Notes: generated by a model from the letters alone, not told the origin. A stretch of 52,830 nt of DNA from Lingula anatina (GCF_001039355.2 NW_019774147.1:268302-321131); one strand, 5' to 3'; shown: positions 12,801 through 24,360, counted from the stretch's first letter. Numbers and translations: made by a program.

Positions 12801-14690
12801 TTGCAGACAAATGTGCAAACCATCTGTATGAAAAAAATGATTAAATTTCTAATAATAAGTTAGGTATAACCTCTAGGATGTGAACTCCCAGGACGTTCAA
12901 ATACATAGAATGGCTCACTAAAATCAGGGTATTCAGAAGATTAACATCTGGTCCATATTTTATGGGCATATATATATTTTTGGGCTGAAAAAAGTTGAAA
13001 AAAACATGTGTACATATTATTTTCTGGCCTGTAGCCAGCAATTTCAAAAGGGGGCTTCTTTTTCTGAAAAAGTGGACCTTTTACCATGAAACCTTCATGT
13101 ACCTAGATAAAATTTTACCCAGAAGGGACCTTTTCTCCGCAAAAGGGGGGGTTCTTTCGAACCCCCTGAACCTCCCTGGCTACGGGCCTGATTTTAGTGC
13201 ACTTTTTGTTTTGACATGTGAAAAGAGACAAAGGGTAAGGTCTCATCAACGTATTCAACATTTTTTAGGTTTGGGAATTCACCCCCATTGAACTTTATAC
13301 TGACATAAGCATGTGCATGTATTAATTTATCTGTGTATCAAATCCATTTTGTTTGTATATTTTTCTATGGAGATTGTAAGAAGAGGGTTTTCTGAAAAGT
13401 AAGAAATTTATAGTGTTTGCAGTGAAGCCCATCATCTATTGTTGTCCAGAAAAAGCTTGATACACAATATTTGAACAATCAGTATATACTAGTATAGCAC
13501 AAGCACCCAAATCCAAATGCAGCATTCTCAGTGCATACGCCCCAAGTTAGACTTGTAAACTGTACTGTAAATTGAAACTTCATAGTATTTACATAATAAA
13601 GTAACTAGTAGCACCTGTTATTTTTACATTATATTGGGTGAAAATTTTTGAATCCTATAATAGCCTCAGAACCTAAGGCAAACTGTGAGCTAGTGCTAAC
13701 AGAATGGGTTATGATAAATCACTTTGAAGCTGGAGCGGAAACATTGAGATCATGAATCGGTTTTTACAAATGATTGAGTATCACATTAAATGCTTAAAAT
13801 ACCATGATAATTCTGCTTCAAGCAATTGAATAGTTCGCAGGTCATCTTGTTCCAGGAACCTCAGGGCAATATTCTGGATTAATTTTATATCAGGCAACAC
13901 TTTATTACTGCTTATTCTGAAAGCGTACATACTCACCTTTTTCAAAAGAGTTTTGAGGTCAGGATGGGTGCTTTTTTGATCATTTTTAATAATTTCATCA
14001 ATGTTTTGCTAATTTTTTTTCTAAAATGATATAACAGTTAGATTTCTCTATTTTTCATTTATTCATTCATTTTCATTGGAAATAATAATGTTTTCACATT
14101 TCATATTTTCACACTGTTTTTAGACAAAAGATGACAAACCAGTTGACCTATCAGAACAGCAAAGATGAAGCTCGTCGCGTCTGTGATATCGACCACATGG
14201 ATGGAAATGCATCTGTAGCATCCAAACAAGTCCTAATAAGTTATGTGCGTGCTGAGGCTGCACAGCATGCACTACAGCTGAAGGCTGAACTTACAAAGTT
14301 TGACTATAGTGTATTTTTGGTAAGATTTTGAGAACACACCAAGCTTGATATCATATACATGTCTAATTAAACCATCATTTCATTTATTAAATGCTATTTT
14401 TTCCTGAAGTTAAACTTTTTTCTTTGGTTTTGGCATTATATGAGACCGAGTTTGCCAAAATATTGATTAGTATAGTTTGTATTTACAAAAACGGAAGCTC
14501 ACAAAAATAAATGGTAAAAACTGAAATCTAAGATGCAGAGAAAAGCAAATTGATTATTGTATGTGCCCACTAAATTTCATTTCACATTCATTTTATAGTT
14601 GATGTTATTTGAATGTCAGGAAATAAATTTCCTGCCATTTAAAATTTCCTTGCAGTTCCTTATTAAAACCTTATTTAAACCTCCAGTTCA

Positions 14691-14742
<52 letters not shown>

Positions 14743-17700
14743 GTTTCTTGCTCTATTTCTCGTTTTCAGGATGTTCATGAAATAAAGTTTGGAGTGGATT
14801 GGCAGGACTCCCTAAATGATGCTGTCAGTAATTGTGAGGTCTTTATCCCACTTATTACACCTAGGTATGGGGAGACCCAGTGGACTAACAGAGAGGTAAG
14901 AATATCTTTAAAGGCTTTTGGCCAATTAAATGACACAGAATAATCAATAAAATTGATTTAGCATTTGCATTGCTTTTTCTTTGATGTCCAATGTCAAAAT
15001 CACTGTATTAGTTCATTCAAAATAATTAATCCAATTATGTTTTTCAGAAAAAAATGAATTTTTGTTATGTACATGATTCATCACAAAAAAAAAGTTTGTG
15101 ACCTCATTCTTTTGAAAACATTTAATGAAGTTTGAATGTTTAAAACATTGTGTTTCATGTGATTAAGCATATTGTTTTTTTATACCATATATTTACCCAA
15201 ACATATTGAAAATTAGTTCTTGTTGCAAGATTTGTGTAATGGTCAATCCTATATAGCATAAATGTTGACAGTATGTAGTTATATTTAAATTATGTACAAG
15301 AGAAGTTCTTTGCACAGTAAATGTTTCATATTAAGCATATGCATGAGTTAATGTGTTGATGAAGTACTTTGATTTCATCAGTTTCAGCTTATCTTTTCTG
15401 TCTCTACATTATTTAAGGTGAAGCTAGCAGATGTTTTGGGTAAACTGATAATACCTGTGTCTTTTCTGGATATGTGGCCTCCCAAGTGCCTTGCCATACA
15501 GTTTGCCTCTACACAGTTCATTTCTTGGAAACCAAAGGATATTATAGAAAAGGGTATGTTCATGAAACATATTCCTTGAGTACTAGTAGATGATAATCAA
15601 TGCTCTTCTGATAAGTTCCTAAAATAGCATTCCTGTAACTAAACTTTGAATTGATGTTTAAGACTCATTATGGTAATAAGTTTCAAAATAATGCTTAACA
15701 TTTAGAGTTCCATTACATTATGTTACTCTGCTGGGTTAAAAAAGGCGATGATTAAGTAAGACAAAATATTAAAGTATCAAAAATTAGTAGTCTTATTATG
15801 TTAACATTTTATTTATTTAAAGCAAGATCCAGTATTCCCTGTTTGTTAAAAGCTAAAGCTATTTTTAGAATTAAGGAGTGGAGAACTACCAGAGAATGTG
15901 TATAACATCAACATATGGGATGAGGACTATGTCAAAAAGGCTGCCTCTGACATTGGAGAGTTGATAGAAAACTATATGAACAAGCAAGGAGATGCAGTAG
16001 ATGGACCTGGAATTAAGAAGGTATGGCTTTGAAAAGTAAAGAAAAATTTAAAACTTGAAAGTTTAATGAATTTATAATTATAAGGGAGTGTAATGAGGTG
16101 CTACAGTCTTTAATTATGGTTTTTAGAAAAGAAATGTTTCAAGAGAATTTCAAAATAATGCATAACTCTTTAGATTAAAGTTGTGTGAATCCTAATTTTG
16201 TAAGATTAATTTCTTAATTTTAGGCAACTCCTACAAGTCTGAAGAGCTACCCATCCAAGCTTCCAAACTTGAATCTTGACTTGAGCCTGGTGAATGCTCC
16301 TCGTGAAGGCAAACCACTCGTTGTAATTTGTGTACACCCAGAACAGATAACATTTGTAAGTTGTGTTTGATTTTCTAGGCTTTTTTCTTTGTCTATATAT
16401 TTTTGATTCTGAGCAGCTGTAAAGTATTCTTTTAGGATTTTATTATTGAATAGACAAATTCAGTTATGGAACTCTCCCTAACAAAATTTTCGGTCTATGT
16501 TATAAGTGTACTACCCATTTTTTAAACTTATATGATGATATAATATAAGAATTAACTTGTACAAGTTATTCACCAACAAAACATCACAGCAAATTTGAAA
16601 ACATTTTTCTACATAATCACTCGCACTCAGTAAGACCTGTATGCTATAAGTTATTAGCATAGCAATGAATGTCTCATTATCACTACAAGCAGAAAGTTGG
16701 GAATACTTTTTTTCTATCAGCACACATAATTCTCTCCTCTTGGATGTATATTTGACACAGTGGCACATGAAGTTTAGAATACATCTGTCATGTTTTAGGC
16801 TTAATGATTGATGTTGCTTATCCTTAATGACATAGATTTGTATATATTTTTGTTTAGGGAAACTATTTAAAAGGTCTACTTTTAAGTGAAGGCTATGAAG
16901 CTTGGTGCTCTTTTGAAGTGTTGAAGGAAGTAGGCTGCACAAGTCTTACTGAAGTTGGAACCATTTCTTCTCTCAGTACAGATGGAGCAGACATTTGCAA
17001 TGTAGAAGGTATCATTTGATGTCTGATTGCTGGAATAGACAGCAGTTCCATGTTGCAGAAAAAAAATTTAAACATCGGTAGTTCTTGTAAATTTGATTTA
17101 AATTAAGATCTGATACTTTTATAACATAAAGAAAGATGAATTCCATTTACTCTGTTATTTTCATGTCCTGCAGCAAGCATGTGAAGAATTTATAATCTTA
17201 TAGAATGTGTATTTGTAATGGCAGTAATTTTGTTGTATAGAGTTTTTATTAAATATTGATTTGAGCCTTCGATTTTTTCAGGTGAGCTGTCTGAGTCTGT
17301 CTCTCAATTTAATAGCTCTTATACTCCAAAAAGCATGGAAAAAAGAATACAATTTCAAGGCAAAGCTGATGAAGCAGGAGTTGTCATTTTCGTATTGTCA
17401 AAGGCCTTCTCACAGTCTAAGATGTGCCAGCAACAGGTGATGATAACACGAATTTGGGAAAATTATTTAAGCATTGTTTTATCTGAATCTTACCTTTAAT
17501 TGTAATATTACTTATCTTGGATCATAACCAAACAATCAATATATTGAACATACTGAACATGCTTGATGCACTATAAATTGTTTGATAACCCATTTTGTTC
17601 TAAGAATAACCATCTATGTTTTTGATGTAGGTGTACTATTGTGAGCATCGCAAGAGATTCATTCCATTGAAGTATGAAGATTTTGCCATGCCGTACTGGA

Positions 17701-20700
17701 TGAGCATGCTCATTGGAACAAGTACTTTTCTGGTATGTATTCTGAGCACATAATGCATAAGTAAATTATATTTACATAATGTTTGTCTTCACTTTATTAT
17801 CATAAGATGTAGAAAATGTGCAATAGTTTTCAAGAAAGATGCACTTTTTCTAACATTTGTTTTACTGCTAATTTGTCTTACGAAAAACTGTAAAAAAATT
17901 GACAAAATTACTTTTTATATTCTATATAGATGTTGACATTCACTTACGTGTCTTGTCACCCCAATCTTTCAGTTTCTGCAATATCCATTTGTAAAGGTAA
18001 AGTGCATTATTGCCTTAAGCTGTGAAAAGGGCTATTATGCCTCTGCCATCATAACCATTACTTGTTTTTTTATGGGCATGCATAAGGAAGTATTGAATTT
18101 CTAGTGCTAATTTCTAGGTATTCTTGAGCTGTTTTATTGCACAAATGATTATGCCTCAGCCATTTGGCTGTGCATCACTGCTTGCATGTGGTAAAGGCCC
18201 AAAGAGCAATATATGCCTTTTAAAATACATCAGTTTCTATTGTGTATTTGAAAACTTCAAGACAAGTTTTTATTTGGAATGGAGCATGCTAGGGGTACTG
18301 AACAGTTCCAACTGATAGCCCAAGTAGGAGGGCATTCTTAAATAATGACTGGTTGTGTTTCATTTCATTTTCCAGGCAAATATGTCACTACCTAAACATG
18401 CAAGTACAAGTTTTTTAAAGCAACCTTATCATTTTCATTTTTATTTCATATTTAGTTGATTCTTTATGTGAAATTAAGTCAGTGCAAAGATTATCTTTAT
18501 CTAGAATGGTTGACTACAAATGTAAATTGGACAATCTATTTTAAACCATCTTTATAAAGTTTCATTGCTTTTCAGTATTGTATGAAGGATTGGTTTGAGA
18601 TTACACCCATACTTTTTGTAATGGCAATTTTGTCTCTAGGAGCTGATGTTATTTTCAGTGCTATGCTGTCCTTGTTTTCTTGCTATTTATTTTAACAGCT
18701 GCTAAATTTACTTTGTTTTGAAGCTTCTTTAATGTTAAAATGCATTTGCTTTTGTTTTTTATTTAGTTTGGGGTTAGTTTAGCTTAAAAACAAAAGGGCT
18801 CTAATGTTATTCCATGTCCAAAAAAAAAAAAAAACTTTCATTTTGAAAACAGAATATGTTCTTGGTGTTTGATATGATGGCAATTAAAAAAACAATCATT
18901 TGAAATATATTAAACACTTGTAGTATGCACAGGATGTATGACATCTGATCATTAAAACTTTGTTATTGCCTGTGGCACATTCTAGTTTATAAATAGAAAC
19001 AAATACTTACATGTGTAGATGCAGTAACAACAAGTTGAATTCTTTAATTTGACAGGATTCACAGAGAGAGTGTTTTGAGAAGTCTGTCATCTCCCAAGTG
19101 AACAGCTGCTTGTTTCCAAAGTCAGGCAACCCATCTCCAACAGAAATGCATGACAAACAGTTGTCAAAAGAAGTGAGTATATTAATATTTTTGTTGAAAA
19201 ATATATGTATAATAAAAGATTTTATAATAAAAATATCTGCCTTAGTTTTAAAATGACTTAAATTTTTATTTGAATCTTTAATTCATTTAAACTGTTGCTG
19301 ACAAGGTATATCTGCATCTAATGTACATAAGTGCCTTTTTGTGGGCACAATTTTGCATTTTTATCCATTGAGCAGTTTGTCTCTATTTTTAGGTTAGTTC
19401 ACTTACAGAAAGTTTACCAAAGCATGGAAGTGTCTATATAGCAGGAGGAACACACTTTTACCATAAGGATTCAGAGGCCATATGCAAGTAAGTTCTAATT
19501 GATTTAAAATATGTCAAGTTGGTGCCAAGAGATGTGATGAATATAACCAATATTTAATTCTGAAATGAAATAAACATTTTAAGATATGCAGTAATAAATT
19601 TCTGTATGCATTTGGCAGGTTTCCAAAAATTCTCATTTCTTTTAAATACATTCACAAAATGTGTCAGTATGTATTCTGATCATGGTTTCTGTCTGCACTG
19701 TCACTGTTTGTAATGCCATCAGTCTCTAAAACTGCCAAACTATATTATTGTTTTACATAAAATTTGGTGTCTATATATTTGCTAGCTTTGCTGTTTAGCT
19801 TCATGACCATTATACACTTTGACTGAAGCTGGGTTTTTAAAACTGATTTAGGTCAGTTGGAAAACACCTTGCTCGCAACCCAGATGTAACAGTTGTAACT
19901 GGGGGATTCTTTGGGATTGGTGAAACTGTTGCACAAAGCTTTGAAGATGAACGTAAAGCTCTCAATGGGAAATCAGGAGTAGTACATGTTCTTCCTTTTC
20001 AGGATAAAGATGTAAGTGTGTTCTTTTTCCTGTATGACTTCACTGTGATTTAGATTGGTATTATCTTGAATGAATTTGCATTTAACTGTACATGTGTGAT
20101 CAATGGCATTGTCTGCTCAACCATTTGTCATGGCACAGACAACCTCTGACCCTTGTCTCTTTTTCATGTAACTGACGTTGTTGGAATATTCTTCTAACAC
20201 TGACTTTGATTACAATCATTTTAAAGATTTATAAGGTGTTCTACTCTATGGATATGAAAAGGGGTGAAGAAATGGTATCATGTTTTTCAGATATAGGGTG
20301 TGAAAAACTACAGAAATAATATAGAAATGAGTTATTAGAAAATATATTTGCATTGCTTTAAACCGTACTGTCTAGAAATATGTGTAAACCTCCACATTTC
20401 AGGACCACAGCACCAGAGGAAGGCAGAGAGCAGACAAAACATTTCAGCCTCCCCCGTTTGGAAAGAGTGTGTTTGTTGGGAATAGTATAAGAGATAGGGA
20501 AATCATTGTGGCAAGAGCAATTGATATTTGTATTTTGATAGAAGGTATGTATTAATTACATGTAAAGATGCATTTTGATGCCTGCTTTTTTTTCTTTTAA
20601 AATTTTTAGATAAGGTTAAGCATTTATCCATAGTATTAGCTTTATATGTCTTTCAAAAACTTGATTTATTGTTTGCATCATTTTAGAAGTATATATTATA

Positions 20701-21960
20701 AGTTCTCCCTTTACCTATAGGTGGCCCTGGTGCAGCCCATGAGGCAGAAGAGTTTGCATGGAATGATCACATAGTTGTACCAGTTAAGGTTACTGGAGGT
20801 GCAGCAGGAGGAAAATTCAATGTGCCACAGAAAATATTTAAGGTAGAAAAAGGCTACACAGGGGTTGAATGATGAGTAAAGACTTGATTTATCCCTGGAT
20901 TCTTGGTAAAGCCCCCTTTACACTGGACGGCATACTCTCTGCGTCCTGTAGTACGGCCCCGTTTGAGATTTAAAAAATAATAATACTTTACTTGCCGACA
21001 ACTGGCAAGTCATTGAGCATTCATTCTGCAATGCAACCAAAGCGTTGCTTGTGCCTCCTTACTATGACCACAGCGATGCCAGTTTCATGGCCGCACAAAG
21101 GACGCAGAAATGACACCGTCCTGTGTAAAGGTAAAGGGGGCTTAACCAATTTGTTTGGTATTAAAATAAATAAATAAAATACTGTGAAATAAATAACATT
21201 AATTTTTCATTAAACAAACACAGTTACACTTGTTTTACATTTGTCTAACTACTGCATCTTACTACTTATAAGAAATATGTATTTTAGTATTTCATGATAA
21301 TTCAGTTTTTGGTCATGGCCTTTTGTTACAGTTCCAATTGCATGCATATAATATATTTTAAAGGTTACAATTGGAAATGATATCTTAGACCCCATTTCCA
21401 GAGATTAGATCGATCTACTTTAGATCGACCTAACTCCCTGGGGGCTCACGCTAAATAGCTGTCAGCCGAGCGGACACGAAAGTTAATTACCCCCTTACAG
21501 CTTGTAGTAGGCGGGACGGACATTTAAGCCAGATTATCTGACAGTAATCTAGTGAGACTCCCCGTGGGGATAGATTGATCTAAAAGCTCTGGGAATACAG
21601 CCTTAATGGATTCAAGTTAGACCTGAATTTTGCATATGAACATTTATTAACAAACAAAAGGTAAAAAGTTGGGTGTTATTTCAGGTCCCACAGAGTGTGT
21701 CATTAGCTGACTGGTCAGTTCTGAGCAACAATTCCTCCAGCCCTGAAGAAATTGGGAAAGCAGTGGCCAGTGTGGTCAACACTTTGATATCAAGCAGGCC
21801 TGGACCTAGTCCACCCCCTGTCAAAGTTAAACCATGTAAATCCCCACTGACTCTCCCTCAAACTAACAGCACACCTCCATCACCAACTTACACTAGGAAA
21901 CGGAAGAGAAGTATTGCTACTTTGAGAATAATGGTAGACAGTGATGATAAACAATCATGA
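7770..21960 (+). CDS. TIR-TIR-SLOG protein, putative NAD-derived nucleotide signalling/immune factor
   Basis: Exons: 7770-7827, 8743-8986, 9511-9599, 9882-9988, 10246-10460, 14124-14319, 14770-14895, 15418-15553, 15869-16020, 16224-16355, 16858-17008, 17282-17436, 17631-17732, 19056-19172, 19393-19487, 19852-20011, 20403-20544, 20721-20842, 21685-21960. All phases join to 924 residues. Residues 20-237 hold two similar modules, each with a GWP(V/I)..(N/Q)QE motif, possibly beta-grasp. TIR1 is about 273-390: VLISYV strand, then WTNRE with Glu345 at the position of the SARM1 NADase glutamate. TIR2 is about 470-655: PLVVICVHP start, with CQQQ where a Glu is expected, so probably inactive. SLOG is about 670-840: VYIAGG, VTVVTGGFFGIGE, and EGGPGAAHEAEEF resembling the LOG 'GG-GT-E' loop. 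The tail carries RKRKR. SLOG domains bind nucleotides, and the Thoeris ThsA SLOG senses a TIR product. Enzyme activity and an immune role are inference. Confidence 0.88.
9826..9878. repeat. (ATT)n microsatellite abutting an acceptor
   Basis: About 17 TTA units ending two bases before the AG (9880-9881) of TIR-SLOG exon 4. The tract occupies the place of the polypyrimidine tract. Confidence 0.9.
10146..12635. repeat. Direct duplication containing TIR-SLOG exon 5, joined next to an N
   Basis: The left copy, about 10146-11285, and the right copy, about 11497-12635, are near identical, offset by about 1,346-1,350 bases. Each contains the whole 215-nt exon 5 (10246-10460 and 11592-11806) with splice sites. 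One coding change is visible (CGT to CAT, Arg to His). The left copy stops at the single N (11286) in the middle of a sequence that continues cleanly in the right copy. Between them lie about 210 bases (11287-11496) unlike either copy. The exon enters at phase 0 and leaves at phase 2, so both copies cannot be spliced together in frame. The join is best read as two alleles placed in series. Confidence 0.85.
10555..10930. repeat. Unclassified repeat-like insertion in intron 5 (second copy at about 11905-12275)
   Basis: This part of the duplicated intron is richer in GC and CpG than the surrounding intron. It contains an open minus-strand frame (10601-10840) without a recognised domain. It could be an old mobile-element fragment, but I see no clear termini or coding homology. 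Confidence 0.3.
13026..13189. mobile_element. Fold-back element with GGCC(T/C)GTAGCCAG ends
   Basis: The left end GGCCTGTAGCCAG and the right end CTGGCTACGGGCC are inverted copies, followed inward by G-rich AAAAGGGGG and C-rich GAACCCCCT stretches. Length is about 165 bases, within intron 5 of the TIR-SLOG gene. No coding capacity is visible, so it is a short non-autonomous element or a remnant. Confidence 0.6.
14690..14742. repeat. (ATT)n microsatellite before exon 7
   Basis: About 18 ATT units ending 27 bases before the acceptor AG (14768-14769) of the exon that carries the TIR1 catalytic region. The gene has a second ATT tract before exon 4. Confidence 0.9.
17973..17996 (+). other. Candidate 24-nt microexon of the TIR-SLOG gene
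   Basis: TTTCTGCAATATCCATTTGT... is preceded by a pyrimidine-rich acceptor (CAATCTTTCAG) and followed by GTAAAG. It is exactly 24 nt, and the flanking exons (17732 and 19056) join at phase 0, so it would insert FLQYPFVK without a frame change. The main model is complete without it. Whether it is ever spliced in is unknown. Confidence 0.3.
20910..21142. mobile_element. MITE with AGCCCCCTTTAC ends and TAA target duplication
   Basis: It starts AGCCCCCTTTACACTGGACGG and ends as the inverted form (…AAGGGGGCT). The last bases inverted read AGCCCCCTTTACCTTTACAC. The element is flanked on both sides by TAA (20907-20909 and 21143-21145). A second inverted pair, TCTGCGTCCT and AGGACGCAGA, lies inside. 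Three-base TWA duplications are typical of PIF/Harbinger-type elements. No transposase is present. It lies in the last intron of the TIR-SLOG gene. Confidence 0.7.
21193..21276. repeat. 84-bp segment duplicated at 24622-24705
   Basis: This stretch (ATAACATTAATTTTT…ACTTATAAGAAAT) is almost identical to 24622-24705 in the MORN4 intron, with one visible mismatch, in the same orientation and 3.4 kb apart. It begins about 50 bases after the MITE at 20910-21142. Neither copy codes for protein. Confidence 0.9.
21388..21602. mobile_element. MITE, ATTTCCAGAG/GATCGATC family, copy 1
   Basis: The ends form imperfect inverted repeats: GACCCCATTTCCAGAG at the left and CTCTGGGAATACAGCC at the right, with TAGATCGATCTA-like words just inside. 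TTA flanks both sides (385-387 and 603-605 in the 21 kb block). The interior matches copy 2 (CGACCTAACTCCCTG, GTAGGCGGGAC, AATCTAGTGAGACTCCCC). It is in the last intron of the TIR-SLOG gene. Confidence 0.75.
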
Positions 21961-23890
21961 TTGTTGCATATTGCTGTAATTGTGTTCATTAAAATATTGC
22001 TACCTAGGTTCCATGTTTGAAACATCATTCAAGACGCATGGATAAAACAGTGTGTGCAAAAACTACAGTTAGTTTGATTTTGCCAATAAGTGCAATCATT
22101 TCAGCCATATTAGTTTTTTTTCAGCAAATCAGTGGGTATTTGTCTGAAGAATTAAATTACTTACAGCCTTTTAAAATATGATTTATTCATTTCCAATCCA
22201 AAGTGTTATATTCTTGCATGATAAACACATACTGGAAACTGAGCACTTCCTATTTTTCTTCATTATTTACAGCCTACTTTTTTATCTTATTTTTGTGATT
22301 GTTTTAAAAATCATGCCACCAATTAACTTGAAAATATTATAAAATTTTGGAATATTTATGGAAAACAACTTATTAAAGCAAACTTATATTCATCCTTCTT
22401 TGTATATAATTATTTGTATTTTTCACTGTGAAAACTGTTATAAAGTTTAACCTGCTCATTCTGAAGCATTGTTAAGTGAACACTTGTCCTGTTATCATGG
22501 GGTGTTTACTGTCAGTTAGTTTGTTATACAGAATTATAAAATCATTCAAAAGAAGTATTTTCATATAACAAATTTGTGATACCAAGTATGAAGTATGGTG
22601 ACAATTTATATCAACATCTTACTTAAAGGGACAAAGCATAAGATATAAAGATATAAAGATTATTATCTTAGGGTGTATTTCCAGAGATTTAGATCGATCC
22701 AGAAATTAAGATTTAGATCGACCTAACTCCCTGAGGATTCACGCTAAATTGCAGTCAGCTGAGCGCGCACCATAGTTAATTCTCCCCTTACAGCTTTCAG
22801 TAGGCGGGACAGACGCTTAAGCTGGCTAAGCTGACAGCAATCTAGTGAGACTCCCCACAGGGATAGATCAACCAAAAACTATGGAAATGGGATCTTAAAG
22901 TTCAACTGTTGAACTTATCTGAGGACATCAATACTTTTAAATAATTTTTAACAGATAAATGCCTTAAATTAATGTCACCCAAAGTAATCTTATTTGTCAC
23001 TTCCTGACAAACCTCCTCACCTGTCAACACATTTCAACAATTTTAAATTGCATCCAACCTTGAAGTCAGTGTTTGAAATGATGTGAGAATTTGAAAACCC
23101 CGTGCTTAAGCGTGTGTGAAGGGTTTTTATATTCATTTCCAAGATTGTTACAGAGTTATGACAAATATCAGGAAAGGGTGGTTGGAACTCAGTTCAACAG
23201 AGGTTTCTTTTAAGGCAAAATCTTATGCTGGGCACCTTTAATGAGTTGGTTATAACTGTCATCAATGGCTACCTCTGAATATTGTTCTGCTGTCTTTTCT
23301 TTTTTTCTTTGCATCAGGTTTTTAGCCAAGCATTAGCAAGTGCTTGTAACAATTTGTTACAAACATATTTAAAGCTTTGAAGCCCTGTGCTGTCCTGCCT
23401 TCAGTCAAATTTTGCAGTTCGGTATACACTGGTTTAGTATGTGTTTGTAAAGATCTTTGTACATAGCATCTAGATTTTGAAAGATTTACATAGTTCAAGA
23501 AATTTACATTATTTGTTATCATTTACATCTTTGCCATCCAAAGTTGGAGAGTTGCTATTTTTATTGTTATTCTCTAGCAGTTGTCATGTTATCTTATGCT
23601 GTTTGTTAATCATAGGTCTTTATAGTTATGGATTAATCATCTTTAAGGACAAAACTTGTCTTGTTTATTGGATTTTTAATGACATATTGTGAACCATGAT
23701 GTGATGAAAGAAAAATACTGATGGATACTTCTCTATATTTTGAGCAAAATGGAATTAATATCAATTCTTTTACACCCTTTCCATTTGCTAGTCTTTTGTG
23801 TGTACTAGGGTTTAAGTGTAAACTTGCATTAATCATGACAGTTATCTTTTTTATGAAGTTATCCCAGAAATAAATGCTATTTTCATATTG
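21961..23890 (+). other. 3' region of the TIR-SLOG gene with poly(A) signal
   Basis: No coding exon is visible between the stop (21958-21960) and 23.9 kb. The clearest AATAAA is at 23869-23874. If it is used, the 3' UTR is about 1.9 kb and includes the second MITE copy at 22671-22894. An earlier end in the AT-rich stretch near 22.4 kb is also possible. The next gene, MORN4, converges on this one. Confidence 0.45.
22671..22894. mobile_element. MITE, ATTTCCAGAG/GATCGATC family, copy 2
   Basis: It begins GGGTGTATTTCCAGAG and ends ATGGAAATGGGATC, flanked by TTA on both sides (22668-22670 and 22895-22897). The interior is alignable over its length with copy 1 but clearly diverged, so the two are separate insertions, not a segmental copy. 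It lies in the probable 3' UTR of the TIR-SLOG gene. Confidence 0.75.
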
Positions 23891-24354
23891 CTCAAGACTA
23901 GTTCATTTTTATTTTCTTTAAATCCGACGTGCTGTGATGGGTTCAGCATTGCTGCTCAAACACCCAAATTGGAGACCTTGTTTTCATATGTACTAAAAAT
24001 AGACTGATAAAATGTGTGTTAAAACAACTGACATAAGGTAAAAAAATGTTTATTATAAAAACGATTAACAAGAATTAATTATGTGCTTTCAATAAAGCAC
24101 TATTCTTCTGCATAAATTCGATCTGGTAAAAGTTTACTGCCTTGTAAGTAATCAGTCAGTTTTATTAATAGGGATATGGTATGAACATGTGCAGCAGTAA
24201 AATACAAGATGAAATGTGGTTACAAGTAATATGTATATAAATGACCTCTTAAATATTAATGGTAGAATATTATGTCAGTAAAACCTTAGCATTCCAAAGT
24301 GCATGTGTAAATTGCAATTATTTCAATACATTAATGACTTTTTTTTTATAATGA

Positions 24355-24360
24355 TTTATT
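24355..24360 (-). terminator. Poly(A) signal of MORN4
   Basis: TTTATT on plus is AATAAA on minus, about 105 bases after the MORN4 stop. It sits less than 500 bases from the likely end of the convergent TIR-SLOG transcript. Confidence 0.5.

Noticed and set aside
14599-14943. 114-residue frame with a long poly-isoleucine run
   Set aside because: The poly-Ile is the (ATT)n microsatellite read as protein. Only 14770-14895 is a real exon.
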